This document shows positions 19,764 through 31,900 of a DNA stretch of 46,478 nt, piece after piece. Origin of the DNA: Perkinsus marinus ATCC 50983 (taxonomy: Eukaryota > Perkinsozoa > Perkinsida > Perkinsidae); contig NW_003214461.1 in the NCBI RefSeq assembly GCF_000006405.1, positions 4,071 through 50,548 of the forward strand. Direction: 5' to 3'. The translations under genes were made by a program, and so were the position numbers. Below the pieces are notes generated by a model, which had not been told where the DNA came from, did not search any database, and was given only the letters and a program-made list of their open reading frames with translations. The stretch's first letter is position 1. Each line of letters begins with the position of its first letter.

Positions 19764-22700
19764 TCACCAACTACTACTAACAACCATCTCACTCAATAAA
19801 AAGCCAAGACCAGCCACGACGCAGATCGACACAAAGGAGACAGCTAACCCTGGTCGAAGGAAATCCGACGACTTTAGCCAAGGATGGTTATCATCCCCTT
19901 GCCTCCTTATCGCCGTCGCGTTGATATTGGGTGTTGAACTAATAGGGAGAGCGCATCCCACTGAGAGTGCCAAAGCAGCGGGCATTGCAAGCACAGCAAC
20001 ACCACCCCTCAAGTGTGGGGGCACTACCACTTCTCCGAGGGTACAAATGAATGGCATCAACACGTTGGCTGCAGCCGTGTGCGACACTAAAGTAGACACG
20101 AGTGTCACAAAAGTGACAGTAGCCAAAATGCATCCCCATAAAGGTGCCTGTTGGAATAACACTGATGCACCATTACTCGCAACCACTAACAGTTGGGAGT
20201 CTTTCACTGCCAAGGCCAAGGCTGAGCCTCCCGCTAATAGAAAACATACATCCCATGGAAGTGAGAGGAAATCTGCCTTAGTTAGCAGACCAGGAACAGC
20301 ATATAGGGCTACCAACGGCACCAATGCTGATAACGATACATCACCGAATAGGAGTACTGTGAACGACGAGTAAAGCCACATAGTCACCGTTAGAAAAACA
20401 ATAAAAATAACATAAAGTCGTCGCCAATCATCGCAGAAATGACTACTGCCAGAACCACCACCACCGAGGCGCGGCGGCAATACTAGATGGTCTGAGTCTG
20501 CGGGAGGTAGTAAACCACCGAGCAGCGGACCTTGTCGAACTTCTTCAGTCGGAGCCAAATAATCTGGTTTAAGCAGCCAAAAGGTAATACCCAACAAGAC
20601 GAGGCTTGTTGGAATACCTACTGCGCACCACTCACTGAAGGATAAGCCGTAGTTAGTGTGGAGTAAGGCGAAAGCGACGACGCTTTGGGGGGAGGCTACC
20701 GGACTGGTCATACCTCCAATGTTGCATGCGAATGCAATTGCGACTAATAAGGATCGACCGTAGTTGAGAGTCGTAACACGATTTTGAGGAAGTTCGTCCA
20801 GAATAGGGCAAGCAATACTCATGCAAAGTACACTGGCCGCTACGTTACCAACAGCTGCACTTGAGCTGTATCCGAATAACATCAATACCATCAGTGTACG
20901 TGTTCTACTGCCTCCTGAGGCAACTCGTAGGAGCACACAGGCTATCTCCTTATCAATGCGCAACTTAGATAAAGCTGCAGCCAAAGAGAAACTGGCCAAG
21001 ACCATGAGCTGAGCACCACCCCACATGGCTGCCATCGACATGCTTGCCGCAATGCTACGGCTACCTCCACTAGACGGTAGTGTGTCCATAAGTACTACCA
21101 ATAGTGGCACTGCCAGACCAGTCACATGGAGTGGTACCGTCTCGAGGGACCAGAGTGCACTGGCAAGCCACAATAGTGCGAGGCATCGTGCTGCTGATGT
21201 TGGCAATCGAGGAATGTCCAACAGCAAAATTAATAAAAAAACCGCAAAAACGATTGTATAAACCACAATTGGGAGCCAATAGTCTCTAATATAACCCCAA
21301 CAACCGCGTTGAGGTAGCTGCTTGAGCTCCACTGACGCACACAGTGGGGTTACTAACGAGCTGCGCGCCTTATCCTGTTCGGGGGTAAGTGAAGATGAAC
21401 GTTGTAAAGTGGACTCGCGACGTTGAGTCGACCGTATTTGTACGCTACCAGAGGCGATGCCTAGCCTAGACCTTCGCCTGAAAAGGTCGGAATGATCGGA
21501 GAGCTTAGCAGGCGCCACGTGGATATGAGGTCAACAGGATCGTCGTACAACAGCAATTCGCCTTCACTACTGATGATGAGTGATGAATCGTCTATTGTAT
21601 ATAACAATATTGAACTACTTATCGAATTGTTGATTTAACAACGTATCACTCGTAAAGAGCTTGGATGTTACAATAGCTGGTGAGTTTTCCAGCGTATAGA
21701 TCATGACGTTTACTCCCCTTGTTGCGATGCTGCCGAATCAATTCGCGTTGGCCAGCGCGAACTGTCTCTACGCGAGTAGTCGATCACAGAGATACGGCTC
21801 AGCAGTAGCAGCTCAGCGCGGCGGTGCCCCCTCTATGTTGGATCCAACATACAGTGAGAGCGTGCTACTACGCTGTCTATCGCGGATATCGATCAATGGG
21901 TTAACAACACGGTTGGGGCATACATAATGATCGTGTCGAGAAGGTATACATAGTGTCATCAGCCTACGTTGTGACTTCAATGGTCCTGACGCCCACATCT
22001 ATGGAGTTTATATGATTATCGATGGCATCATAACATAGTTCGAGACGGATACAGATACACTCCTTTCTATGAGGACCACCCCCAGGCCAGGGGAAGTGTC
22101 CTGTATTAGGCAGGATTACTGACTCGTTGCAAGTTGGATGATCAGTCGAGTTTAGTCGAGTTTACAAACAGATTTACACATGTAAACTATTGTCCTTAGA
22201 ATATTTGATACAACCGTTTCCCCTTACCTCTCGAGCCTTATTAAATCATGCCATACCGTACCGCGGTCCCAAACCAACATCTCTGATAATGCTTGAGACA
22301 ACTCGTCCACAGCAGTTGCCTTATCACCACCACAGAAGCTCGCAGCATAACTATAAAAACGAGGAATAACAACAACCGACAAGATATAGAAGAACAATGA
22401 CCTCTTCTGGATGGAGTTTATCATGGGCAAGACTTCCGTTTGGACCATATCGGTCATCTCACAGAGAGCTGCACAGCCGACGAGGAACTCAGCACGGTGC
22501 GCAGTACCGTGGAACTTGTCGAATTTTTTCACAAGCTTTCTGGCGCCCTATTAGCAGACATAAGCTAATCTCGGTAGGCCAAACACTACCTCCGAATTGA
22601 GGCGGACGAAGTTGCATAACTCGTTCAACTCTAAGTAGATTTCCGCACAGGATTTCCTGTACTTCGGGTGTACCTTCGGATCGGCAACCACAGCTGCCTC

Positions 22701-23034
22701 ACCGAGGAGATCCTCCATCCACGACGCCAACCTCGAAAGGATCTAATAACAACCAAAAATCACCGATAACCATCAACGTGAATTTACATCATTAAAATAT
22801 GTTCTCACTCTTTCCAACTCCGACAGTACTTCCTCACTGAATTCCTAAATCGGTTGAAGATAGAAAACATGTCTGCAAGCTGCCTACCTGCCAAGCCACA
22901 TGAGTCGGGGTTATTCCTGTTCCCTCCAGGTCATGACGTTGTTCTTTAATAAGCTTCTTGAGTCGTTTATAATTAACATAACCATCATGCCATGGGCCAA
23001 AGGCGTTGTACTCCAGCTCATAGCTGAATTTCAT
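19764..23034 (-). CDS. SPX-SLC13 phosphate transporter (Pho87/Pho90/Pho91 type)
   Basis: ATG at 23034 gives MKFSYELEYNAFGPWHDGYV and YKRLKKLI, a classic SPX start. Short introns connect EFSEEVLSELER, then LNELCNFVRLNSE and ARKLVKKFDKFHG, completing the three-helix inositol-pyrophosphate sensor with its Lys cluster. After an intron of about 700 nt comes a 584-codon open frame (high end 21518). It has about 12 hydrophobic segments and SLC13/DASS signatures GNVAASVLCMS, NIGGMTSPVASPQ and VSTLVSHTAAANVLMPF. The SHT form is the one I recall for yeast-type Pho carriers. Function: phosphate transport gated by SPX, at plasma membrane or vacuole. SPX plus SLC13 in one gene is inferred from order, strand and known architecture. 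Two adjacent genes remain possible. Confidence 0.85.
21519..22229 (-). other. Unusually long intron or inter-domain spacer, with palindromes
   Basis: Lies between the last SPX exon (donor GTAAGGGG) and the transporter exon. At about 700 nt it is more than ten times the usual intron here. It carries the 18-bp palindrome described separately and a 7-bp arm pair GTTTACA/TGTAAAC near 22155-22185. Confidence 0.5.
21834..21851. repeat. 18-bp perfect palindrome
   Basis: TATGTTGGATCCAACATA is identical to its reverse complement, with no spacer. Confidence 0.85.
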
Positions 23035-23566
23035 AACGACAACACTGAGAATAACAACATAAGAGATGAGAATACAACAGTGTTGATGAATACAGTGTAA
23101 ACCAAACCTCCCTGATGCCAACTGATGTTCATGGGATAATCGATCAATGGCTGTAGAAACATAAACAGGGTAATAATGTGAATGAATTATTATTAAATTC
23201 CACATAGTTCCTCCGTAACGATTCGTCCAGATAGCTATGACCCGATCACTAATTAAAACAATATGTACCACACCAATATGAACTAGCAAGATCCCTCCTC
23301 CAAAGCTGCTGCTGCTGCTCTCAGGGCGATAGAGATTCTGTAAGACATCAATCGAGACGACTCACTACGCGCTGCTACTATGTGTTTTTAGTAGGACACG
23401 GAGACCCCTTCTGAATTGTCCATACCACACCTCCGCGAACTCCTCCATGAACCAACATAGTACCCCCTAATTCCGTCGAACAAGCATAACGACGACAGCA
23501 ACAATTGTCGTCGAAGCCGAGAAAGATGAAGCGGTTCAGCAAGCGTGAGCTTGCTATAACCCCCGT

Positions 23567-24240
23567 TCGAACCCCACACTTGACATTTTTACTGCAACAC
23601 AAACTGCCACTACATTGAAATGTTACCGAAGAAACCGATCCAACTACTTCGTTATCGACCCCCAGCCCCACTAAGGTCTACTGAAGGCCGCGACCGTTAG
23701 TGGATGGCCGTCGTAATTAAGCCTGGCCGAAGAACATCTGCACACGTTGCATGATGGAATCCTGATGATAATAATAATAACAGAGGTGGTGATTGTTGTT
23801 GTTGTTGTTACCTGAGCTGGGTTATAAGGAGACTCCTTACTCGGTATCTCGAGAACGGCAGGTATAGCTGAACCACTACTGGTGTACTTTCGGACAACAT
23901 GACGGATTTGTTCGGCGATGGGCTGATTGATGATGACGATGGCCACATCGGGACGCTCAACGAAGGTCTTAAAGGCTTCCTCGATGTCATTACGTCGGGT
24001 CTCTAATAATAAGAGGACCATCAGTGATGATGATTATTATTATATACTTACTGGCATCTACTACGAGGAAGTTAGTAATACCATTACCATCACGCATACC
24101 CGAACCAGCTAGACAGAAACCTGATACGGTCTCCTCATCACCGATAATGGCAACATGTAGGTCCGACTTCTTAGCGATCTTATTGGCAACCATTTTGAGG
24201 AGGATATTATTAAACAAAGGACACTAAAACAACAGCATAA
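23567..24240. repeat. Duplicated segment, copy B
   Basis: Counterpart of 18963-19676 and ungapped. See copy A for the comparison. Confidence 0.85.
23717..24193 (-). CDS. V-type ATPase subunit F, copy B (complete)
   Basis: ATG at 24193, TAA at 23717-23719, with three exons and two short introns at the same sites as copy A. The protein reads [20 protein letters not shown] ... NFLVVDA ... [20 protein letters not shown] ... [20 protein letters not shown] ... [13 protein letters not shown], about 125 residues, the usual length. It keeps the Pro of the SKExPY motif that copy A lacks. The F subunit is part of the V1 rotor shaft of the proton pump on acidic organelles. The SPX-SLC13 transporter lies just downstream on the same strand. 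The intact frame and conserved motif make this the likelier main copy. Confidence 0.94.
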
Positions 24241-24441
24241 ACCATCGCAACCGAGCAGAGAACACAACCAAATCCAATGTTAATATTCCCGAGAGAATGA
24301 TACCATGCGACTACCAACTTCCCATGGTGGAAGTAGGCGTGAGAGAAGCACACTCCCCACGAGTGCTGGTCACTGGCATGTACTGCCTCAACAGCTCGAT
24401 GTTATACATCATGTGTTCACGACCTGCCGGGCAACCTCCGT

Positions 24442-24774
24442 TCATACTTCCGAAGAACTTCGATAATTTTCTCGATGGTGCTCAGATGAAAATGATGGGC
24501 AGTCGAGCTGAATAACAGATAGAAAAGAGGTTGTTAGGAACGACCCGCTTACCTGAATGTCACCATACACTCTACCATGTGAGGTAATCCTTCGGGGTCT
24601 CAAAGCGAGCAGGCCGAGATTGGCAGTTAACTGTGAATGATATACTCAAGTGGTTTGTTCATCAACAGACACCGCATTTATGGTTGGTGAGTACTACTTA
24701 AAATAAGCAACTTCCTCAGCGACTTCATTGACATCTTCTCTAGACTTCATCACATTGTAGGAGATGCCTTGCAT
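24442..24774 (-). CDS. Possible small multi-exon gene, unrecognised
   Basis: ATG at 24774 gives MQGISYNVMKSREDVNEVAE. GT-AG joins can lead to LTANLGLLALRPRRITSHGR and LDCPSFSSEHHRENYRSSSE, with stop at 24442-24444. Each piece is stop-free and phase fits, but the family is unknown. An alternative frame over 24310-24480 (KFFGSMNGGCPAGREHMMYN) is also open. More 5' exons may exist. Treat as tentative. Confidence 0.32.
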
Positions 24775-26412
24775 GATACCTAACGTTATGGGGAAAAAGG
24801 AAAAGTCAAACACTGAATTGCGCTTCGGAACTAAGCTAAAGCGCGCTTAGGTCTGGTGCACGATGGTATGCGATCAGACCTATTCTGAATCTTGCACAGA
24901 CGACCTCAAGATACTTACGCGCGAGTAATACCAATCACTGCACAGAATGCAAAGTTTAGTGCACTTCATGAACGATAGCAACAACGTACAAGGCAGTTCA
25001 CAACGAATGACCATACAACGCAAGATTGTCACTAACCATCGTATCGCTAAAGCAAAGGCATCTCAGAATATCCCCAGAGTTTGACCAATGCGGAATAAAA
25101 TGACCGACGAAGGCGTCGATGGTGTAGTTGATGAAAGCCTCAACCACTTGCAGTCAGCTCAGCAAAGAGGCTCTGCATTGACGTCTGGCAACGTGCCGTT
25201 TTGTTGCGAGTAGCGCGGCTTTCATGCATGGCCGTCACGCGCCATAAAACTAAGCGCAAGCCCAGGCATAGAAAATGGCAGTTAAAGTTGAACACCCACA
25301 TGATGCTTCTGCTGAAGAAGGGCTGACCCCGTTCCTACATACAGGACGGAGGCATGATAAGCTTATACACTTTCTGATGGGCTCTTATTAATCTCAAAAT
25401 GACCTGTTTCTCGTTAACCGTTCACACCGATTTCGAGGCTCGAAATCTACGACTGATGACGGTCCAAGTCGTATTCACTCAACACATTTCAAGAATCGTT
25501 CCGCAGAGTGGATCCCATCAATCAGGCATGATCCTGTTGTTACACGAGATGTGCGTAGTAGATGCGTCCATTTCTCTGATCCCTATACTCATAGAAATGT
25601 ATTAGATAGCACTAACTCAGTGGCATTAAGCCTGAGAGTTGATATACACGAGAGCACGCAGCTAGTGAGGTCAATATTATCCGCTCGGCCATCAATCAGA
25701 TATGGTATGCCAAACTCTTGCATAGGACTCCATCCACACATTGGGAGAGCTCTAATCGAATATCAAGTGTCTTGTCAACTCACTCCTATCGGTCGGCAGC
25801 AACCAGCGATACAACCTCAGGATCATAGTCATGATAGACTCAGGAACGGACCGCCGCAGGATGTACACGTGCCTCTATCAAGCTAGACTCAGTGTGAGAG
25901 GGAAATATGCACGAGGCTGCATACAGGACGAGGGAGACCTCTACATGATTCTCCCACAATTATCTCGACCAGGGCCAGCTCGATCCGGTGTTGTTCCCTT
26001 TAATGCGTAGTTCGCCACGGTCCTTCATCCGATGAGAAGTTATTCTTTCAATGCAAGAGTCATGCTTGTACACCTAGGAAAGAATGTACTTCGATTATAC
26101 ATGGCCCAACCCGAAACCCGAGCTGTTATACGGGTGAAAGCTGTTACGGTAACAGTGTTACCCAAGGCAACCAGGAACCCGAACTGCTGAGAGAGAGCGA
26201 CAAACCTTCTTGGATTTTGTCATTTTTCTTTGTTTTTCGTAATTTACCCATCTTGGGTGGGCTCTTGAAGGTCTATTCAACACGCCGAGTGTTGAGTTCA
26301 AATCGATCGAAATGGCGCGCGCGATTATTGTCGAAGGATTGATGGACTGTGTCGTCGTCGTCGTCGTCTTCCATGATGCCGCGGACTGTCGTCGTGCTTA
26401 GTGTCTTATTGA
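24775..26412. other. Gene-free block with inverted repeats
   Basis: No exon with a recognisable motif. Inverted repeats resemble those at 1-3840: GATTTCGAG/CTCGAAATC with 1-nt spacer (25429-25447), CTGTTAC/GTAACAG with 1-nt spacer (26141-26155) and TCAACAC/GTGTTGA with 5-nt loop (26277-26295). The last 120 nt, with a (GTC)n run at about 26352-26371, is probably the kinase gene's 5' region. Confidence 0.5.
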
Positions 26413-28568
26413 ATGTCTAGGGATCCCAGAGGTGCTGCTCCCCCTCCTTCTGCTGGTGGTGCGGGATACGATAATCGTACGGCTGCTAAGGTATTAAAGG
26501 ATATACAGAATAGGTTGATACAATTGCATGATACGTCTGTCAGGCTCGGATTCCAAAGGCTCATCAAGACTGGAAAATCCCTGAACAGTATGAGATTCGG
26601 CAGCTGATCGGTACTGGCAGTTACGGGCACGTTTGTGAGGCTTATGATAAAGTAATAATAGGAGGTTTTACTGGTATTAGCAGCAACCTCCGTATTTCAG
26701 TACAACCAGAGAATTGTTGCTATCAAGAAAATTCACAGAGTATTCGAAGACCTTATCGACTGCAAAAGGATCCTTAGGGAGATCGCTATACTCAATAGGT
26801 AGTACTCAGGAGAAGAAGGAATTATGGTATAGACTTGGCTAATATCCCTGGCTCAGTGATAGAAGGAATATTTGTAGTTTACTTCTCAGTAATGTTATCC
26901 TCGTTCAGGTTGGACCATGATCATATAATAAAAATGTTGGATATCTGCCCACCTGATGATCTCGAACATTTTGATGAACTCTACATTGTATTATGTCTTG
27001 TACATTTGCCCCCTCAAACAAGGTTCAGGTTCTCGAGATTGCCGATAGTGATTTCAAGAAGCTGTTCCGTACGCCGGTATTCTTGACTGAACTTCACATC
27101 AAGACTTTGCTATATAATCTTCTGGTCGGAGTCAAGTACCTTCATTCGGCTGGGATACTTCACAGAGATTTGGTATTGGATCTTCACCATTTAATACCGT
27201 TATTATCACTCTATTCAGAAACCTGCAAATTGTCTAGTCAACCAGGACTGTTCGGTGAAGATCTGCGACTTTGGATTATCGAGGGCTATAGGGATGGAAA
27301 AACAGCTGCACTTACAGCAGTTGCCTAATACCCCAAGAGAGATCGATGTACTATGCGGGGATCGAACCTGGGTCGTCAACATGCCAGTGGGTTGTTGATA
27401 GGCTGAGGACGGAACTGCTGGGGCTGCATCGTCGCTCGCTGCTGGCCCGATTGTCCCTCACACCCAAAACCTCAAGAGACAGCTTACTGGTCATGTCGTC
27501 ACGAGGTAATACCTCTGTATTGATCCTCCTATAAACTCTTTTATATCGTCCAGATGGTATCGAGCACCGGAGCTGATACTATTAGAGGAGAACTATGGTG
27601 AAGCAATAGATGTTTGGAGTGTTGGTTGTATCTTTGCTGAACTCCTAGGTAATCGTATTCCATCATAGCTTAATAATACATATCATCATAGGTATGATGA
27701 AGGAAAACGTCGCGTTCCCATCGGATAGAGGTCCGCTCTTCCCCGGTAGTAGCTGCTTCCCACTTTCCCCTGATCACAAACATGCTACTGATTACAAGGT
27801 TGGTTGTTGTTGCTGCTGCTTATGGTGGTGGTGGCCATCTTGAGGCCTTTGGATATGTGCTCATTAGTTTCATACTCGGGGTAACCGAGATCAGCTGAAT
27901 ATGATTTTCAATATTTTGGGCACACCGTCTGATGAGGATATCGAAGAACTAGAGAAAGAAGATGCTAAGAGGTGATAGTGGGACGGTTAGGGTTCATGTC
28001 TTCTCATCTCTACACCCGTGTTCTATTCTTCCTAGTTGTATTTCCACCAACATTCCTTTCCGTTCAGGTACATTAGATGCTTTACGCGTCGCGACGGAAC
28101 TGGCATCAGGGATAAATTTAGGGGTTCTTCTCGTAAGCATTTGGATCGAAATGACGAAATGAGAGCTCTCCCTCAGCTGAGGCATTGGACATCCTAGACC
28201 GCATGCTCGTTTTCAACCCTCGTAAACGTATTACCGTCGACGAGTGTCTCGAGCATCCGTTCTTTAAGGGTATTCGAGGAATCGAGACCATCGCGAAAGA
28301 TGAGGTGATGATGTCACTTATGCCCTGATAGTTAACACGGCAACTACATCCTACTATTTAGGTCTTCCTTCAATTCGAGCTCGAACCTGAGTTAGATGAG
28401 ATGCAGCTTCGAAAATACTTCGTCATGGAGATGCAAAAGTTCCACCCGGATGTACGATGTGACGAGGTTGTGGTATTGGGTTATATCTGGTGGCGTAGGT
28501 TCCAATGCCGGCTCGATTCCAACGCATCTAGATTCGTTGGCCATGTTGATGATGGAGGCGATTATTGA
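26413..28568 (+). CDS. MAP kinase of alveolate MAP2 type with TGH activation motif
   Basis: Thirteen exons by eye, from ATG 26413 to TGA at 28566-28568. Visible motifs: glycine loop [17 protein letters not shown] (catalytic Lys), [19 protein letters not shown], then an insert with [68 protein letters not shown] and [18 protein letters not shown]. Introns include 49 nt (26652-26700), 41 nt (26988-27028), 46, 60, 48, 43, 69, 96, 44 and 57 nt. The activation site, codons 27486-27494, is T-G-H instead of T-x-Y. Plasmodium MAP2 has TSH, and the [12 protein letters not shown] segment and C-terminal extension ([17 protein letters not shown]) also match that family. Expected role: cytosolic or nuclear Ser/Thr kinase, possibly in cell division as in apicomplexans. 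Confidence 0.92.
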
Positions 28569-28980
28569 AGTACCATTTTTTCTACTAAGTACAATTTGTG
28601 TGGTTGTTGATGCTGCTACTGCTGCTGCTGCTGGTCGTTATGATTCGATGTTCTTGCCATCCGTTGCGTCGGCAAAATGCAGAATAGGTGCTGCCTCGGT
28701 CATCACTGTTTGCTGATGGTAGTGCTATTGGGGCAAAGCAAGATCAAGCTGTTTTTTATTCAATCGATAACTATCAGTCAACTGCAGCTCATAGTCCTTA
28801 ATAATGATGATTGATTCCTATCCAGTGGCGCGGTTGAGTTATTATTCATCTTCGAATATCACTCACATAGTCGTAACAAAAATATTAACGCAGAAAACAC
28901 AGTCGTAAACACCTTGTAGGAAGGGTGCTGCTTATTCCAATCTTCCATGGAACACGAGATAGAACCGAGCTGAAAGGGTA
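28569..28980. other. Convergent 3' flanks, no gene
   Basis: Lies between the kinase (+) and the FN3-PANDER gene (-). Contains a (TGC)n run near 28615-28632. Confidence 0.5.
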
Positions 28981-31900
28981 TTAAGCATAGATACTCTCGA
29001 GATGGTGAGTGGTTATATCAATGATGTCATCTGTAATCTGCTCAAACATCATGAAGTCCCAATAAAGCCGACTCGTAAACGTATTGTTGAATTCCACTAG
29101 ATGCGCAGTGACATGGAAGTCCTCGCACGCTTGACAAATACTTGGCCAAATACCAACACCAAACGCCATCAAAGGGGAGCCTCTACGGTCAGTATCATAG
29201 TCGGTACAGCATGTGCCTCCTCCAATTAGGGTGGTGGTGGAGTTGGGTAAGGTCGATAGATCGATTGGATTCTGTGATGTATGATTTGCAGATTGAGAGG
29301 TAAGGAACGAGGGAGAGAGATTCCAATGGCTCCCACGGCATGAACGATTACTGCCATTATACCTATCCAAAATGGTCATTCACATGAGAACTATAGCTAT
29401 AGCTTGCCTCCAGTTTATAATATAGTTAACTGATGGATCCCCACATACTCGATCAACATGGCTCTTAACGACATCTGACCGATCTATAGCGCTGCTATTG
29501 CCATCCCATAGAGGCGTCACTAAACCGCCGCTGAGAACAGTTTCAACGACATCTATTCTGTCGCTTGGGCCTCCCCAGACACGTTCGAGTTCGGTCATTT
29601 GAAAGTAAATATCTTTAACACTTCTCGATAGACGAGCATCGATGTAATTGAGGGGATCTCCAAGGAAGAGGTCCAAGACGATTTGAAAGCCGTAATTCAC
29701 GAGACTATACTGCGGCATATGAATTGTCTCATTGGCGGTTAGAAGTGCCTCAACAGAATTCCATAAGTTGCCGATATATGGGGTGTAGGGATCAGGCCTA
29801 TGAACGTAGTATTCTGGTTGGACCTGAGACACCAAGTCCGCTTGTTGTTTGGACACCTACGCTCACCTGTTTGTCGGCTGGCAGAGGATTATGGACAGTT
29901 TGTGGTGAAGGGGGTTGCCCTCGTAAATAGTAATCAGCAGTATTGGTGATAACGTCAGATATTCGGTAACGCATTGTGATGTAATCCAGGTAGAACAAAC
30001 CACGAATGATCGCTCTAGTGGTCCGGCCCCCGACCGCTAAGTAATGGCCAGTGTTGTATCTAAAACCTCACTACACTGAATAAAGATGTTGTTAAGGAAG
30101 CTCCCTACTGTAGAGACTCCCATCCCATGCCTGTACCAATGCCTGGTACTCCAATAAAAGCGTAGGGATGACCAAAGTTGAGGTCACTTGCTGTTTCTTC
30201 GAAGTCTGCTACCGGAGGAGGTTCATGGGGTTGATGATCTGCGAATACTCGTGCCCATATACCAAAGTGATAAGCACCACATAACTCCATCGCCTGCAAA
30301 TGAGTCGTCGAGACAACATCTCTACTCACCGTTTGATAGTGACCTTAGCCAGTGTTGGTGATGCATGCCACTCCCATGCATCAACGCTAAGTACTATCAC
30401 GAAAACATCACTTCCGAAGCGTCTGAGATCTGTTGACATCTTCTCTGAAGCTGCTGTATCGGTAAACGTATCATACCTGTGGGTTGGATGTTGAAGGGAT
30501 GTAATGAGCATACTACATGCTCATATGAAGCAAATGAAGATTACGACGATCCAAGACTGTTAGAAGGAGTCCTTGCTCGGTGCTCCTTCGGAACACTACT
30601 TCCCCGTTAATAGTGAGGCTCCCCCATCCAGCATTATTCCGTCCACTGCCTCTGAAGAGAATACCGTTCACCCGTAGTGCGAGATGTGTTCATCATCACA
30701 TTATCTCGAAAGGGACCCGATCGATAGCCCCAGGGCGTATAGTGTGGGCTAGTAGCGTCTTCGCTGACCAGGGACCATTCCTTTGCTCGAGACCGGTTGC
30801 TCGGACACGGAACTCGTACGAGCATCCTTCGCAAATGTCCTCAGTGATCTGATGCCCAAGCTCTATAAAGGCGTATATTTTTCCGATCCACCTCCCAATT
30901 AAAGACTCGGCCGAGCCCGATGAAGATCGGTTGCCGTTGACTCCATTCGACTCGCTCCTCTAAATCGTATGTGGCTTCGGGAGGTGGCAAGGATGATATC
31001 GAGTCCCACAAGCTGTTGGTATGAGGCCTTCCCTCGAGAACGTCTTGGTAGACTTCCCTCATCGTTTGAAGATCATCCGCGTCTGCTGCACCCTACAGTG
31101 AACTCCAATGAGTCGATCCTTTCAAGAGCATGGCGTAATCCATTCAGAGTGGAAACAGCCCACCTCTCGGTTGTGCCATAGAGGAGCCTCTCGCAAACGA
31201 TTGGTCAAGTCCTCTGCCCTGCTCAAGCTACTGAGTATAGGATGACGGACTTGAACTTCGTAAGCTTGTATCTTGGATATAAATAGAGTCTGGTGCTTAT
31301 GAAGGGAGATAGGTCTACTTGCTCGAATGGATGACTTGCCGCATCCCATGCTAAGAGGATCGACCTGCGAGTGGCCCTGCTTGGATGCCACTCATGAAAG
31401 CGCGGCGGTGTCCACAGCTGCTCATAGTAGACTTGCGCCTCCGCCGTCGTGGTTCGCTCTCCAGGATAGTGTTTAGATATAATCGATTGCCATGAGTTGA
31501 TAACGGAGAAGACAGAGAGAAGGCGCATCGGCCAACAACTGCGTAACTTGAGAGATGACAAGGCCGCCGACTTCTCTTCCTGTGTCACTAACCACAGTAA
31601 GGGATCAATCTCATGCTTTACTGTTGCCTATGACCAACGGGTCGCGCAGAGGAAAGGATGGATTATGCTGGCAACTCCTCCATGGTGGTGAAGTCAGCTG
31701 TGGCTATATGGAACTTGATGATAGCTTTTTTGGGCTGAGATGAATCCTCAGAGTTATCGAAAATTTGACGTTGGAAAGCTATTATTTGAAGAAAACAAAA
31801 AAACGAATCCATATTCACCGACGATATGAACTAGTAAGTGGAGCAACTTGCCTCTTGCCGATGGGATGCAACTTCTGATAACCTAGAGGTCGTGCTAGTC

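Noticed and set aside
19921-20373. 150-codon plus-strand open frame
   Set aside because: Antisense shadow of the SLC13 membrane domain.
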